From Scandinavium vulneris_A (GTDB lineage: Bacteria > Pseudomonadota > Gammaproteobacteria > Enterobacterales > Enterobacteriaceae), in NCBI GenBank assembly GCA_046518185.1, contig JBKGRZ010000001.1, forward strand, positions 1,652,347 through 1,716,346: a stretch of 64,000 nucleotides of DNA, written 5' to 3'. The notes below the pieces were generated by a model. The model was not told the DNA's origin. It searched no databases and worked only from the letters and a program-made list of their open reading frames with translations. This document shows, piece by piece, positions 43,513 through 51,226 of this stretch. A program made the position numbers and the translations under genes. The stretch's first letter is position 1, and each line of letters starts with the position of its first letter.

Positions 43513-45269
43513 CGGGCGAATACTCCTTCCAGACGAAGCTGGGTGATTTGACGCAGTTGACGCAGCGCCTCCTGAATTTCGTCGGCGTCGCTGTTTTTCA
43601 GCCGCTGGTTGAGATTGGCGAGGATCTCTTCCCCACTGCGCCCTTTGGCGCGGATCAGAAAGACGCGTCCAAATCGTGCCTCGTAGTCTGCATTCCCCTG
43701 CGCCAACGCCTGAGCCAGCGCGGCGTCGTGGCTGTTGACCGAGGCTTGTTCCTGACGCGAGAACGACGATTCGGCTGATAGGTCCTTGGGCTTATCGCCG
43801 ATGCGCGGATGCGCCTGTAGGGCAGATTCCAGCTCAGGCAATTGCCAGCGTTCACTGAGCGCAGCGGCCTTTTCCAAAACAGCGCCGAGGCTGGTATAGG
43901 GCCGGCCCGCCACCAGCGATTGCTGCCATTCCGGCAACGCCACGCAGGCGGCGATCATCCCCGTGGCCTGTGCCACGCTGGCACTGTTGAAAGCCCGGAG
44001 CGCATCCGGCTGAGCTGTCTCCTGTACCGCCAGGCTGTAGGCCTGCAAGGCCAGCGCCACATCAGCTTGTTCAACCGACTCTGCCGGATGATGGCTGATC
44101 CCGCCCGCACAGCGCACAAACAGCATGGCCACCGGCCAGCGTTCTGCTAACGCCATTGAATCGTGCCCGGCGCCACTCGGCAAACTGAGCGCCCTGCCCT
44201 GCACAGTGTCGCAGGCGCGAGCCAGGGTGGCCTGGAGCACCGGGTCGCACGGTGTGGCAGGAGTAGTATAGAAAATATCATGGGAGAACGTCAGGCCGCG
44301 GCGCTGGGCAATCTGTCGGGCTTTTTCCAGCAGGTTCACCAGCAGCGCTTCGCGCGTGTCGTCAGACGGGCTGCGAATATCGAGGCTGAGCGTGACGCTG
44401 CCGGGAATGACGTTCACCGCACCGGGCTGGCAGTTCAGCGTGCCGACCGTAGCCACCAGCGTGGGGTCACTGGCCTGGGTGAGCTGTTCAATCGCCAACA
44501 TCCATTCGGCGGCTCCGGCCAGTGCATCCCGACGATGAGCCATCGGCACCGTTCCGGCGTGTCCGGCCTGACCGTCAAAACGGCAGTTCAGGCGGCGGGC
44601 GCCGTTGATGGCGGTCACCACCCCGAGCGCTAAATCTTCGCCTTCCAGCACCGGGCCCTGCTCGATGTGCAGCTCCAGACTGGCGCTAAATTCTTCCGGT
44701 AAACGGGCGGCGTGGGCGATGCGTGCCGGATCTAATCCCGCATTGACCATGGCCTGCGCGACGCTGATGCCCTGCGCATCACAGCAGTCCAGCCACTCTG
44801 GCGGCCAGCTACCGGTCAACCCCCGACTGCCGAGCAGCGTGATGCCAAAGCGCGTGCCTTCTTCATCGCCAAACCCGACAATTTCGATGGCCTGCGCCAG
44901 ACGCCGATCGTGGCGGTTCAGCCAGGATACTATCTCAATCGCCGTCAGGACGCCGAGCATTCCGTCATAGCGTCCGGCGTTGCGGACGGTATCCAGATGT
45001 GAGCCGAGCAACAGCGCGGGAGCGCCTTCCCGCTGCGCGTCGTAGCGCCCGCAGACATTGCCTACCGCGTCCTGCCAGGCGGTCATGCCCGCGTCGTTCA
45101 TCCATTGCGCCACCAACGCGTTGGCCTGCAAATGTTCGGGCGAGAGGTAAACCCGGGTCAGCTCCCCGGGGGTTTCACTGATTTCTGCCAGCTGGTTGCT
45201 GCGCGCCATGACGCGTTCTGCCGCCAGACGCGCCTCTTCGGCACGCATTGGCATGATGTTCTGTGGCAT
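43509..45269 (-). CDS. Fused allantoate amidohydrolase / OHCU decarboxylase
   Basis: The 586-residue protein joins two enzymes normally encoded separately in Klebsiella (HpxK and HpxQ). Residues 1 to about 415 are an M20-type amidohydrolase with metal ligands in GSHLDTV (89-95), YDGMLGV (101-107), DEEGTRFG (135-142) and HIEQGP (201-206). Residues from about 425 (ALRAFNSASVAQ) are an OHCU decarboxylase with the active-site HPRIGDK (487-493) and FLIRAKGRS (537-545). It should both decarboxylate OHCU to allantoin and deaminate allantoate to ureidoglycine. Both sets of motifs look intact, so the fusion is probably functional. Start ATG follows AGGGG; hpxJ ends 3 bp upstream. Confidence 0.93.
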   Translation of the reverse strand: MPQNIMPMRAEEARLAAERVMARSNQLAEISETPGELTRVYLSPEHLQANALVAQWMNDAGMTAWQDAVGNVCGRYDAQREGAPALLLGSHLDTVRNAGRYDGMLGVLTAIEIVSWLNRHDRRLAQAIEIVGFGDEEGTRFGITLLGSRGLTGSWPPEWLDCCDAQGISVAQAMVNAGLDPARIAHAARLPEEFSASLELHIEQGPVLEGEDLALGVVTAINGARRLNCRFDGQAGHAGTVPMAHRRDALAGAAEWMLAIEQLTQASDPTLVATVGTLNCQPGAVNVIPGSVTLSLDIRSPSDDTREALLVNLLEKARQIAQRRGLTFSHDIFYTTPATPCDPVLQATLARACDTVQGRALSLPSGAGHDSMALAERWPVAMLFVRCAGGISHHPAESVEQADVALALQAYSLAVQETAQPDALRAFNSASVAQATGMIAACVALPEWQQSLVAGRPYTSLGAVLEKAAALSERWQLPELESALQAHPRIGDKPKDLSAESSFSRQEQASVNSHDAALAQALAQGNADYEARFGRVFLIRAKGRSGEEILANLNQRLKNSDADEIQEALRQLRQITQLRLEGVFAR

Positions 45270-45272
45270 GAA

Positions 45273-46505
45273 TCACCCCTCGTAAGTGTCCCAGGCGGCC
45301 TGCATTGCCGCGCCCTGGATGGTGGCAAAGCCCAGACGATTCAGTACCGCTTCCAGCGCGGTCAGGGTTTGCAGAACACAATCTTTCCGGGCGTTGTACC
45401 CCATGGTGCCGATGCGCCAGATTTTGCCCGCCAGGGGGCCAAACGAGGTGCCGATTTCAATGTGGAAATCATTGAGCAGGCGCTGACGCACTTCCTCGCC
45501 ATGCACGCCCGCCGGGATAACCACCCCGAGCACGTTATTCATTTTGTGGCGGATATCGCCGAAGACTTCCAGGCCCATGCCCTGAATGCCGTTCAGCATC
45601 GCGCGACCGTGCAGCTCGTGGCGAGCGATCAGGTTATCCATGCCTTCTTCAAGCATGATGCGCGCACATTCGCGGGCGGCAAACAGCATGCTGGTGGCTT
45701 CGGTGTGATGGTTCAGACGCTCCGGACCCCAGTAGTCCATCACCATCCCGAGATCGAAATAGTTCGACCAGATCATCTCGTCTTCACCATCCTGATGATC
45801 CCCGGTGCGGATCCCCTGCTCCACGCATTTACGTGCGCGGATCACCGCTTCCATTTCCGCGCTGAGGGTGATCGGCGAGCTGCCGGACGGGCCGCCGAGG
45901 CATTTCTGTAATCCGGCAGAGACCGCATCCAGCCCCCAGGCATCGGTTTCCAGCACGTTGCCCCCCAGTGACGCGGTGGCATCGGTATAAAACAGCACCC
46001 CGTGGCGACGACAAATCTCGCCCAACGCCTGCAATGGTTGCAGCATCGTGGTCGAGGTATCACCCTGCACCGTCAGCAGCAGGCGCGGCTTAACGCGCTT
46101 GATAGCATCCTCGATTTGCTGGGCGCTGAACACCTCGCCCCACGGGACATCTATGGTGTGAACCTCAGCCCGACAGCGTCGGGCAATTTCACACAGCAAG
46201 TGGCCGAAACGACCAAACACCGGCACCAGCACCTTATCGCCGGGGCGAATGGCCGACAGCAGAATGGCTTCAATCCCGGCCCGGGAGGTGCCATCCACCA
46301 GCATGGTCCATTGATTTTCAGTGCGGAACACCCCGCGATACAGCGCCATCACTTCATTCATGTAGCCGGTCATTACCGGATCGTACTGGCCGATCAGTTG
46401 ACTGGACATTGCCCGCAGCACTCGCGGATCGGCGTTGATCGGCCCCGGCCCCATCAACAAACGGTGCGGAGGGTTAATAGCGGAAGAAGGCTGAACCTCG
46501 AACAT
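45273..46505 (-). CDS. hpxJ: Ureidoglycine-glyoxylate aminotransferase
   Basis: The 410-residue protein is a class V, fold-type I aminotransferase (LLMGPGPINADPRVL; DGTSRAGIEA; FYTDATASLGGN; the PLP lysine in SAGLQKCLGGPSG). It matches the HpxJ/PucG type that transfers the amino group of ureidoglycine to glyoxylate, giving oxalurate and glycine. The ATG at 46505 is chosen because AAAGGA lies seven bases before it; the in-frame GTG at 46511 is too close to that site. First gene of an operon behind a sigma-54 promoter. Confidence 0.92.
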   Translation of the reverse strand: MFEVQPSSAINPPHRLLMGPGPINADPRVLRAMSSQLIGQYDPVMTGYMNEVMALYRGVFRTENQWTMLVDGTSRAGIEAILLSAIRPGDKVLVPVFGRFGHLLCEIARRCRAEVHTIDVPWGEVFSAQQIEDAIKRVKPRLLLTVQGDTSTTMLQPLQALGEICRRHGVLFYTDATASLGGNVLETDAWGLDAVSAGLQKCLGGPSGSSPITLSAEMEAVIRARKCVEQGIRTGDHQDGEDEMIWSNYFDLGMVMDYWGPERLNHHTEATSMLFAARECARIMLEEGMDNLIARHELHGRAMLNGIQGMGLEVFGDIRHKMNNVLGVVIPAGVHGEEVRQRLLNDFHIEIGTSFGPLAGKIWRIGTMGYNARKDCVLQTLTALEAVLNRLGFATIQGAAMQAAWDTYEG

Positions 46506-46536
46506 GGACACATCCTTTGGTCTGGAAACCGGTTAT

Positions 46537-46552
46537 TGAAACGAATGATTCT
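46537..46552. promoter_or_regulatory. Imperfect candidate HpxU operator
   Basis: TGAAACGAATGATTCT fits TGMAAC-N4-GTTKCA at ten of twelve positions. It would overlap the start of the sigma-54 transcript for hpxJ. Confidence 0.35.
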
Positions 46553-46565
46553 TTAATATCGTTTT

Positions 46566-46581
46566 TGCAACGAATGTGCCA
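46566..46581 (-). promoter_or_regulatory. Sigma-54 promoter of hpxJ operon
   Basis: On the minus strand TGGCACATTCGTTGCA matches the core consensus TGGCAC-N5-TTGCA at every fixed position, with GG and GC separated by 10 bases. It lies about 60 bp before the hpxJ start. Confidence 0.85.
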
Positions 46582-46663
46582 GCCCGCGTTTTCGCTTTTC
46601 ATCGGGCGATCGCGGATGTTTCGCTCATCGCTGAATCAAAACGGAACCCTGCGCGGGTGCATA

Positions 46664-46680
46664 TGCACCATAACAGGGCA
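46664..46680. promoter_or_regulatory. Candidate NtrC site upstream of hpxJ
   Basis: TGCACCATAACAGGGCA agrees with the NtrC dyad TGCAC..N..GTGCA at about 14 of 17 positions and sits about 115 bp before the predicted start point, a normal enhancer position. Confidence 0.45.
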
Positions 46681-47520
46681 TCAGCGCTGTTCCAGCTCGT
46701 CCAGGGTGTGATAGAGGTCGGCGATGTGGTGAATACGCTGGCGACCTTCGCTGAGCGTGCTGTGCAGCAAGGCATTGGCTAACAAATTCACCAGGCTCAT
46801 GGCGCTGCTGTAGCTGTCGAACGCCGAAACGCTGTCCAGCGGGGCGGCAAAATGCCAACGGCAGCGGGTGCGAATGCTGGTGGCCTGCGGCTCGCTTATC
46901 ACCAATACCTGCGCCTGCTGGCTCTGCAGCGCTTCCAGCAGCGGACGAATGACCCGCGGACGACGGCGGAACGCCACCACAATAACCAAATCTTCCGGGG
47001 TGATATCCACCACGTCTTCCGCCAGCGTCTGGCCCGGCTGCGGCATCAGCCAGACGTTGCCGCGACTTTGCATCAACTGCTGGCGCAGGTGCAACGCCAC
47101 CGGGGCGCTGTTACGCAGGCCGACGATAAACACCCGCCTGGCGCTCGCCAGCGCGGCGATCACCTCATCAAACAGGCTGGCATCCAGGGCGTTAACCCAC
47201 TGCGTCAGATTGGCCATTTCCTGTTTATAGTGACGCGCCAGCAGAGTGTTGCCCTGCACCGCATCGCGTTCACCGGTCAGCGGCATCCCGCTCTGGCGCA
47301 GGGTTCGCAGCTCGTCGCGCATGTCTTTGAAGCGCTCATAACCCAAATGGCGGAACAGGCGGCTGACGGTGGCCTTCGAGACCCCGCTCAGCCTCGCCAG
47401 CTCGGCGCTGTTATAGCTCACCAGATCGTCAAAATGATCCATGATGAACGACGCGACGCGCTGTTCCTGCGGTGACAATTCGTTAAAGCACGCCCTCAGG
47501 CGCTCATCGAGCTGCTGCAT
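46681..47520 (-). CDS. hpxU: RpiR/MurR-family regulator of purine-ring catabolism
   Basis: The 279-residue protein has an N-terminal HTH_6 domain (ELARLSGVSKATVSRLFRHLGY, about 37-58) and a C-terminal SIS domain (RRVFIVGLRNSAPVALHLRQQL; VIVVAFRRRPRVIRPLLEAL). RpiR-type HpxU is reported to repress allantoate genes in Klebsiella; here it lies between the hpxJ operon and divergent hpxWXYZ. ATG 47520 follows AGGAGA; a longer frame upstream crosses the operator region. A TGCAAC-N4-GTTTCA palindrome lies 10 bp before its start and may allow autoregulation. Confidence 0.88.
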   Translation of the reverse strand: MQQLDERLRACFNELSPQEQRVASFIMDHFDDLVSYNSAELARLSGVSKATVSRLFRHLGYERFKDMRDELRTLRQSGMPLTGERDAVQGNTLLARHYKQEMANLTQWVNALDASLFDEVIAALASARRVFIVGLRNSAPVALHLRQQLMQSRGNVWLMPQPGQTLAEDVVDITPEDLVIVVAFRRRPRVIRPLLEALQSQQAQVLVISEPQATSIRTRCRWHFAAPLDSVSAFDSYSSAMSLVNLLANALLHSTLSEGRQRIHHIADLYHTLDELEQR

Positions 47521-47529
47521 ACTCTCTCC

Positions 47530-47545
47530 TGCAACTTTTGTTTCA
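47530..47545. promoter_or_regulatory. Candidate HpxU operator between hpxU and hpxW
   Basis: TGCAACTTTTGTTTCA is an inverted repeat (TGCAAC / GTTTCA, one A/C asymmetry) of the kind RpiR proteins bind; it lies in the hpxU leader and about 35 bp before the hpxW sigma-54 element. Confidence 0.5.
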
Positions 47546-47580
47546 CTTAAGCTGACACAGGCCAACGCCGGGCGTCAATC

Positions 47581-47596
47581 TGGAACGTTTTTTGCC
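47581..47596 (+). promoter_or_regulatory. Sigma-54 promoter of hpxWXYZ
   Basis: TGGAACGTTTTTTGCC: GG and GC spaced by 10, TTGC intact, one mismatch in TGGCAC. It lies 36 bp before the hpxW start. Confidence 0.75.
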
Positions 47597-47631
47597 TGAT
47601 AACACCGAAGACCATCCACGGAGCAAAAATC

Positions 47632-49215
47632 ATGCAAAGTAATCTGGCCCCGGGGGCCATGGCGGTTACCCCTCATCATCTCGCCAGCGAATCGGCACTT
47701 TCGGTCCTGCGCCACGGCGGAGATGCCATCGAAGCGATGGTCGCGGCGGCGGCCACCATTGCCGTGGTCTATCCGCACATGAACGGCATCGGCGGGGACG
47801 GTTTCTGGCTGATTGTGCCCCCAGGCGGCGAGCCGATTGCCATTGACGCCAGCGGGGCCGCTGGCGCATTAGCGACGCTGGAATATTACGCCGGACACGC
47901 TGCCATTCCGCATCGTGGCGCGAAAGCAGCGCTGACCGTGCCGGGCACCATCAGCGGCTGGGATGAAGCGCTGAAGATCTCCGCCAGCCTCGGCGGCGGG
48001 CAGCTGCCGCTCTCCCGCCTGCTAGCCGATGCCATTCGCTACGCCGCCGACGGAATGCCGGTCACCCGCTCGCAGGCCAGCGCTACGCAGGGCAAATACC
48101 ATGAACTTTCCGGTGTGCCGGGCTTTGCCGGAACCTTTTTACAACGCGGCGAAGTGCCCACCGCTGGCAGCCGTTTTTGTCAGCCGCGTCTGGCCCGCAC
48201 CCTGACCCGGCTGGCCAATGACGGTCTCGACAGTTTTTATCGTGGCCCGCTGGCGCAGCTGATGGCAGAAGAGTTTCAGGCGACCGGCTGCCCGCTGACC
48301 GGGCAGGATCTCGCCAGCCATCGCGCGCGGCGTCGCGTGCCGCTTAAACTTAGCCACCAGCAGGGCGAGATTTTCAATATGACGCCGCCCACGCAGGGGC
48401 TGGTGTCGCTGGCGATCCTTGGCATCACCGACCATCTGGAGATGGCCAACGCCGATGAAGTGCAGACCATTCACCGCATCGTTGAGGCCACCAAACGGGC
48501 GTTTAGCCTGCGCGATAAATACATCACCGATCCGCGCCACGTCACGCTCCCGGTCCAAAGCCTGCTGGAAAGCGCACCGTTGCAGGCGTTAGCCGCCAGC
48601 ATTGACGATCACCGTGCCGCGCCGTGGGGCAAAGGCAAAGGCCCGGGGGATACCGTCTGGCTGGGCGTTGTCGACGGCAACGGCCTGGCGGTGTCTTTCA
48701 TCCAGAGTATTTATCACGAATTTGGCAGCGGCGTGGTGCTGCCGGAAAGCGGCATTCTGCTGCAAAACCGTGGTGCGGCGTTCCAGCTCGACCCCAATCA
48801 TCTCCTGGCGCTGGCCCCTGGCAAACAGCCGTTCCATACCCTTAATCCGGCGGCGGCGCGGCTGAAAGACGGCCGGACCATGGTGTACGGCACCATGGGC
48901 GGTGACGGGCAGCCGCAAACCCAGGCGGCGATATTCACCCGCCATGTGATTCAGGGCATGCCGTTGCAGGAGGCAGTTTGCGCCCCACGCTGGCTGCTTG
49001 GCCGCACCTGGGGCCAAGCAACGGACTCCCTCAAACTCGAAGGTGGCTTCAGTGAAGCGACGTTTACGGCACTGCGCGAGAAGGGCCACGACGTGGAATG
49101 GTTGCCCGGAATGAGTGAAGCGCTGGGCCATGCCGGGGCGATTGTGCGTCACCCCAACGGCATGCTGGAAGGGGCATTCGATCCGCGCAGTAACGGCAGC
49201 GCAGCCGGATTCTAA
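47632..49215 (+). CDS. hpxW: Oxamate amidohydrolase (Ntn, gamma-glutamyltransferase fold)
   Basis: The 527-residue protein is of the gamma-glutamyltransferase superfamily, made as one chain that self-cleaves before a nucleophilic threonine; that Thr is in GKGPGDTVWLGVVD (about residue 342). There is no signal peptide, so it is cytoplasmic, unlike Ggt. In Klebsiella HpxW hydrolyses oxamate to oxalate and ammonia, the last step of the uric acid route. It is the first gene of hpxWXYZ, with GGAG before the ATG. Confidence 0.92.
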   Translation: MQSNLAPGAMAVTPHHLASESALSVLRHGGDAIEAMVAAAATIAVVYPHMNGIGGDGFWLIVPPGGEPIAIDASGAAGALATLEYYAGHAAIPHRGAKAALTVPGTISGWDEALKISASLGGGQLPLSRLLADAIRYAADGMPVTRSQASATQGKYHELSGVPGFAGTFLQRGEVPTAGSRFCQPRLARTLTRLANDGLDSFYRGPLAQLMAEEFQATGCPLTGQDLASHRARRRVPLKLSHQQGEIFNMTPPTQGLVSLAILGITDHLEMANADEVQTIHRIVEATKRAFSLRDKYITDPRHVTLPVQSLLESAPLQALAASIDDHRAAPWGKGKGPGDTVWLGVVDGNGLAVSFIQSIYHEFGSGVVLPESGILLQNRGAAFQLDPNHLLALAPGKQPFHTLNPAAARLKDGRTMVYGTMGGDGQPQTQAAIFTRHVIQGMPLQEAVCAPRWLLGRTWGQATDSLKLEGGFSEATFTALREKGHDVEWLPGMSEALGHAGAIVRHPNGMLEGAFDPRSNGSAAGF

Positions 49216-49224
49216 GGAGCGATG

Positions 49225-49413
49225 ATGAACGACACTGAATTTAACTGGCCGCAATACATTCACCTGATGGAACAGCTGTTGGCGGTTCCTCTTGATTCAC
49301 CGCGCCGGGCCGAACTGGCGATTCAGCTCGAGCGGATTGCGGCGATCGCCGAACCCTTGATGGCCTTCCCGCTACCGCACCGCCAGGAAGGCGCAGGAGT
49401 GTATCAGTTATGA
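49225..49413 (+). CDS. hpxX: Small AtzG-like subunit of the HpxY amidase
   Basis: The 62-residue protein (DUF4089/AtzG-like) is helical and acidic, FNWPQYIHLMEQLLAVPLDS ... QLERIAAIAEPLMAFPL. In related systems the small protein forms a complex with an AtzE-type amidase and stabilises it. The second ATG (49225) has better spacing from AAGGAG than the one at 49222. It overlaps hpxY by ATGA. Confidence 0.85.
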   Translation: MNDTEFNWPQYIHLMEQLLAVPLDSPRRAELAIQLERIAAIAEPLMAFPLPHRQEGAGVYQL

Positions 49414-50786
49414 CATTAAGTATTCGGGACATTCAGCAGGGCTTACGCTACCGCCAGTTCAGCGCCGTCGAACTGGCGCAGCAGACGTTAGCCCGTATTG
49501 AGCGCGATAATCCGCAGGTGAACGCCTTCACCGAGGTGACGGCAGCGCGGATGCTGCGCGAAGCCGCTGACATCGACACGCGTCTGAGCCGGGGCGAGGC
49601 GCTCCCGCCGCTGGCCGGGGTGCCGTTTGCGGTGAAAAATCTGTTTGATATCGCAGGGGTGACTACGCTTGCCGGGGCGAAACTGTTCCGCGACCAGCCT
49701 GCGGCAACCGACGATGCCTTTGCCATCCGTCGGTTACAGCAGGCGGGCGCAACGTTGGCGGGTGCGCTGAATATGGATGCCTACGCCTATGGTTTTACCA
49801 CCGAAAACAGCCACTACGGCGCGACGCGTAATCCGCGAGATCTGCAACGCATTGCAGGCGGTTCATCCGGCGGGTCTGCCGCGGCGGTGGCGGCTAAACT
49901 GGTGAATTTTACCCTCGGCACCGATACCAATGGATCGATTCGCGTTCCCGCCTCGCTGTGCGGCGTACTGGGCCTGAAACCGACCTTTGGTCGCCTGTCG
50001 CGGTCGGGCAGCCATCCGTTTGTCGCCAGCCTCGATCACATCGGCCCGTTGGCGCGCTTTACCGACGATTTGGCGCGGGTTTACGATGCGATGCAGGGGC
50101 ATGACGCGGATGACAAATGGCAGTCTTCCCACGAGGTATCGCGGGTTTCTGACACCTTTTCGCAAACCACCCGGCTGCGCTGTGCGATACTTGGGGGCTG
50201 GTTTGACGACTGGAGCGACGCAGCCGCCCACGAGGCGGTCGCTCGCGTGGGGCGCGTGCTCGGGGCAACGGACAGCCTCGACCTGCCGGAAGTGGCGCTT
50301 GCCCGCTCGGCAGCATTTTTGCTGTCGGCAGCGGAAGGCGGCAATCACTATTTGCCCACGCTACGCAGCGAGCCGGAACGGTTTGAACCCAACTCCCGCG
50401 AACGTTTGCTGGCAGGGGCGATGACCCCCTCGGCGTGGTACACCCAGGCGCAGCGATTTCGGGCGTGGTTTCGCGACCGGACGCTACCGCTGTTTAACGA
50501 TTTTGATCTGCTGCTGGCCCCGGCCACACCGTGCAGCGCCACGCGCATTGGCGACGCGACGATGCGCATTAACGGCGTGGAGTTGCCGACCAAAGCCAGC
50601 ATGGGGATGCTGACGCAGCCGATTTCGTTTCTCGGCCTGCCGGTGGTGACCGTGCCGCTTAAAACCCTCAGCGGTCTCCCGATTGGGGTGCAGATTATTG
50701 GCGCCCCGTGGCAGGAAGCGCAGTGTTTGCAGGCCGCCTGGCAGCTGGAGCAGGCCGGTATTCTTTATCAACAGGAAGACGTATGA
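49410..50786 (+). CDS. hpxY: AtzE-type amidase, putative oxalurate amidohydrolase
   Basis: The 458-residue protein is an amidase-signature enzyme with the Ser-cisSer-Lys triad in PFAVKNLFD (about residue 76) and GGSSGGSAAAVAA (about 151-163). It belongs to the AtzE group and pairs with HpxX. In the hpx pathway it is assigned to cleaving oxalurate toward oxamate, an assignment based on context more than on assay. It overlaps both hpxX and hpxZ by ATGA, indicating tight coupling. Confidence 0.88.
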   Translation: MTLSIRDIQQGLRYRQFSAVELAQQTLARIERDNPQVNAFTEVTAARMLREAADIDTRLSRGEALPPLAGVPFAVKNLFDIAGVTTLAGAKLFRDQPAATDDAFAIRRLQQAGATLAGALNMDAYAYGFTTENSHYGATRNPRDLQRIAGGSSGGSAAAVAAKLVNFTLGTDTNGSIRVPASLCGVLGLKPTFGRLSRSGSHPFVASLDHIGPLARFTDDLARVYDAMQGHDADDKWQSSHEVSRVSDTFSQTTRLRCAILGGWFDDWSDAAAHEAVARVGRVLGATDSLDLPEVALARSAAFLLSAAEGGNHYLPTLRSEPERFEPNSRERLLAGAMTPSAWYTQAQRFRAWFRDRTLPLFNDFDLLLAPATPCSATRIGDATMRINGVELPTKASMGMLTQPISFLGLPVVTVPLKTLSGLPIGVQIIGAPWQEAQCLQAAWQLEQAGILYQQEDV

Positions 50787-51165
50787 ATCCGCAACACATT
50801 GACCACCCGGCGGTGCTGGAAGCCGTCACCGCCGCGTTTTATCGCTATGAAAAAGCCTTAATCAGTAACGACATTGCCGTGCTGGATGAACTGTTCTGGG
50901 AGGATGCGCGCACGGTGCGCTTCGGAGCAACGGAGAATCTGTACGGCATCGCGCAGATCCGCGATTTCCGCAGTGCGCGCCCGTCACAAGGGCTGGAACG
51001 GCTGCTGCGCCATACGGTGATCACCGCCTACGGCGAGGAGATGGCGTGGCAAGCACTGAATTTACCCGTGAAAACAGCGAGCGCGTGGGCCGCCAGATGC
51101 AAACCTGGGTGAAATTCCCCTGCGGCTGGCGCATCGTGGCGGCACATGTCAGTTTGATGGGATGA
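50783..51165 (+). pseudogene. hpxZ: hpxZ (DUF3225/AtzH-like) with a frameshift
   Basis: The first 87 codons encode a normal AtzH-like start (MNPQHIDHPAVLEAVTAAF ... HTVITAYGEEM). At 51044-51049 (GCGTGG) the frame breaks and the continuing frame stops at 51112 after an unrelated tail. Reading one base back from 51046 restores the family sequence, VASTEFTREN ... GRQMQTWVKF ... GWRIVAAHVSLMG, ending with TGA at 51163-51165. A single missing G (GCGGTGG to GCGTGG) explains it. The site is not a long homopolymer, so a genuine mutation is as likely as a sequencing error. The SnoaL-like protein is probably an accessory enzyme of the oxalurate step. Confidence 0.88.
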
Positions 51166-51187
51166 CGGAGGCGTTACTCCCCACCGG

Positions 51188-51226
51188 TCTCCCCCTCGCC
51201 CTAACCCTCTCCCTGATGGAGAGGGG
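51188..51226. repeat. GC-rich palindromic repeat overlapping the hpxB 3' end
   Basis: CCCTCTCC (51205-51212) and GGAGAGGG (51218-51225) form a perfect 8-bp stem flanked by the C-rich tract CCCCCTCGCCCTAA. This looks like the dispersed CCCTCTCC/GGAGAGGG repeat found in many Gram-negative genomes. It supplies the last codons and stop of hpxB and lies between convergent hpxZ and hpxB. Confidence 0.6.

Noticed and set aside
46505..46511. GTG start for hpxJ two codons upstream
   Set aside because: It would sit one base after the ribosome site; the ATG at 46505 has proper spacing.
46852..47475. 207-codon plus-strand frame opposite hpxU
   Set aside because: HpxU has a clear HTH and SIS domain on the minus strand; the opposite frame has no recognisable feature.
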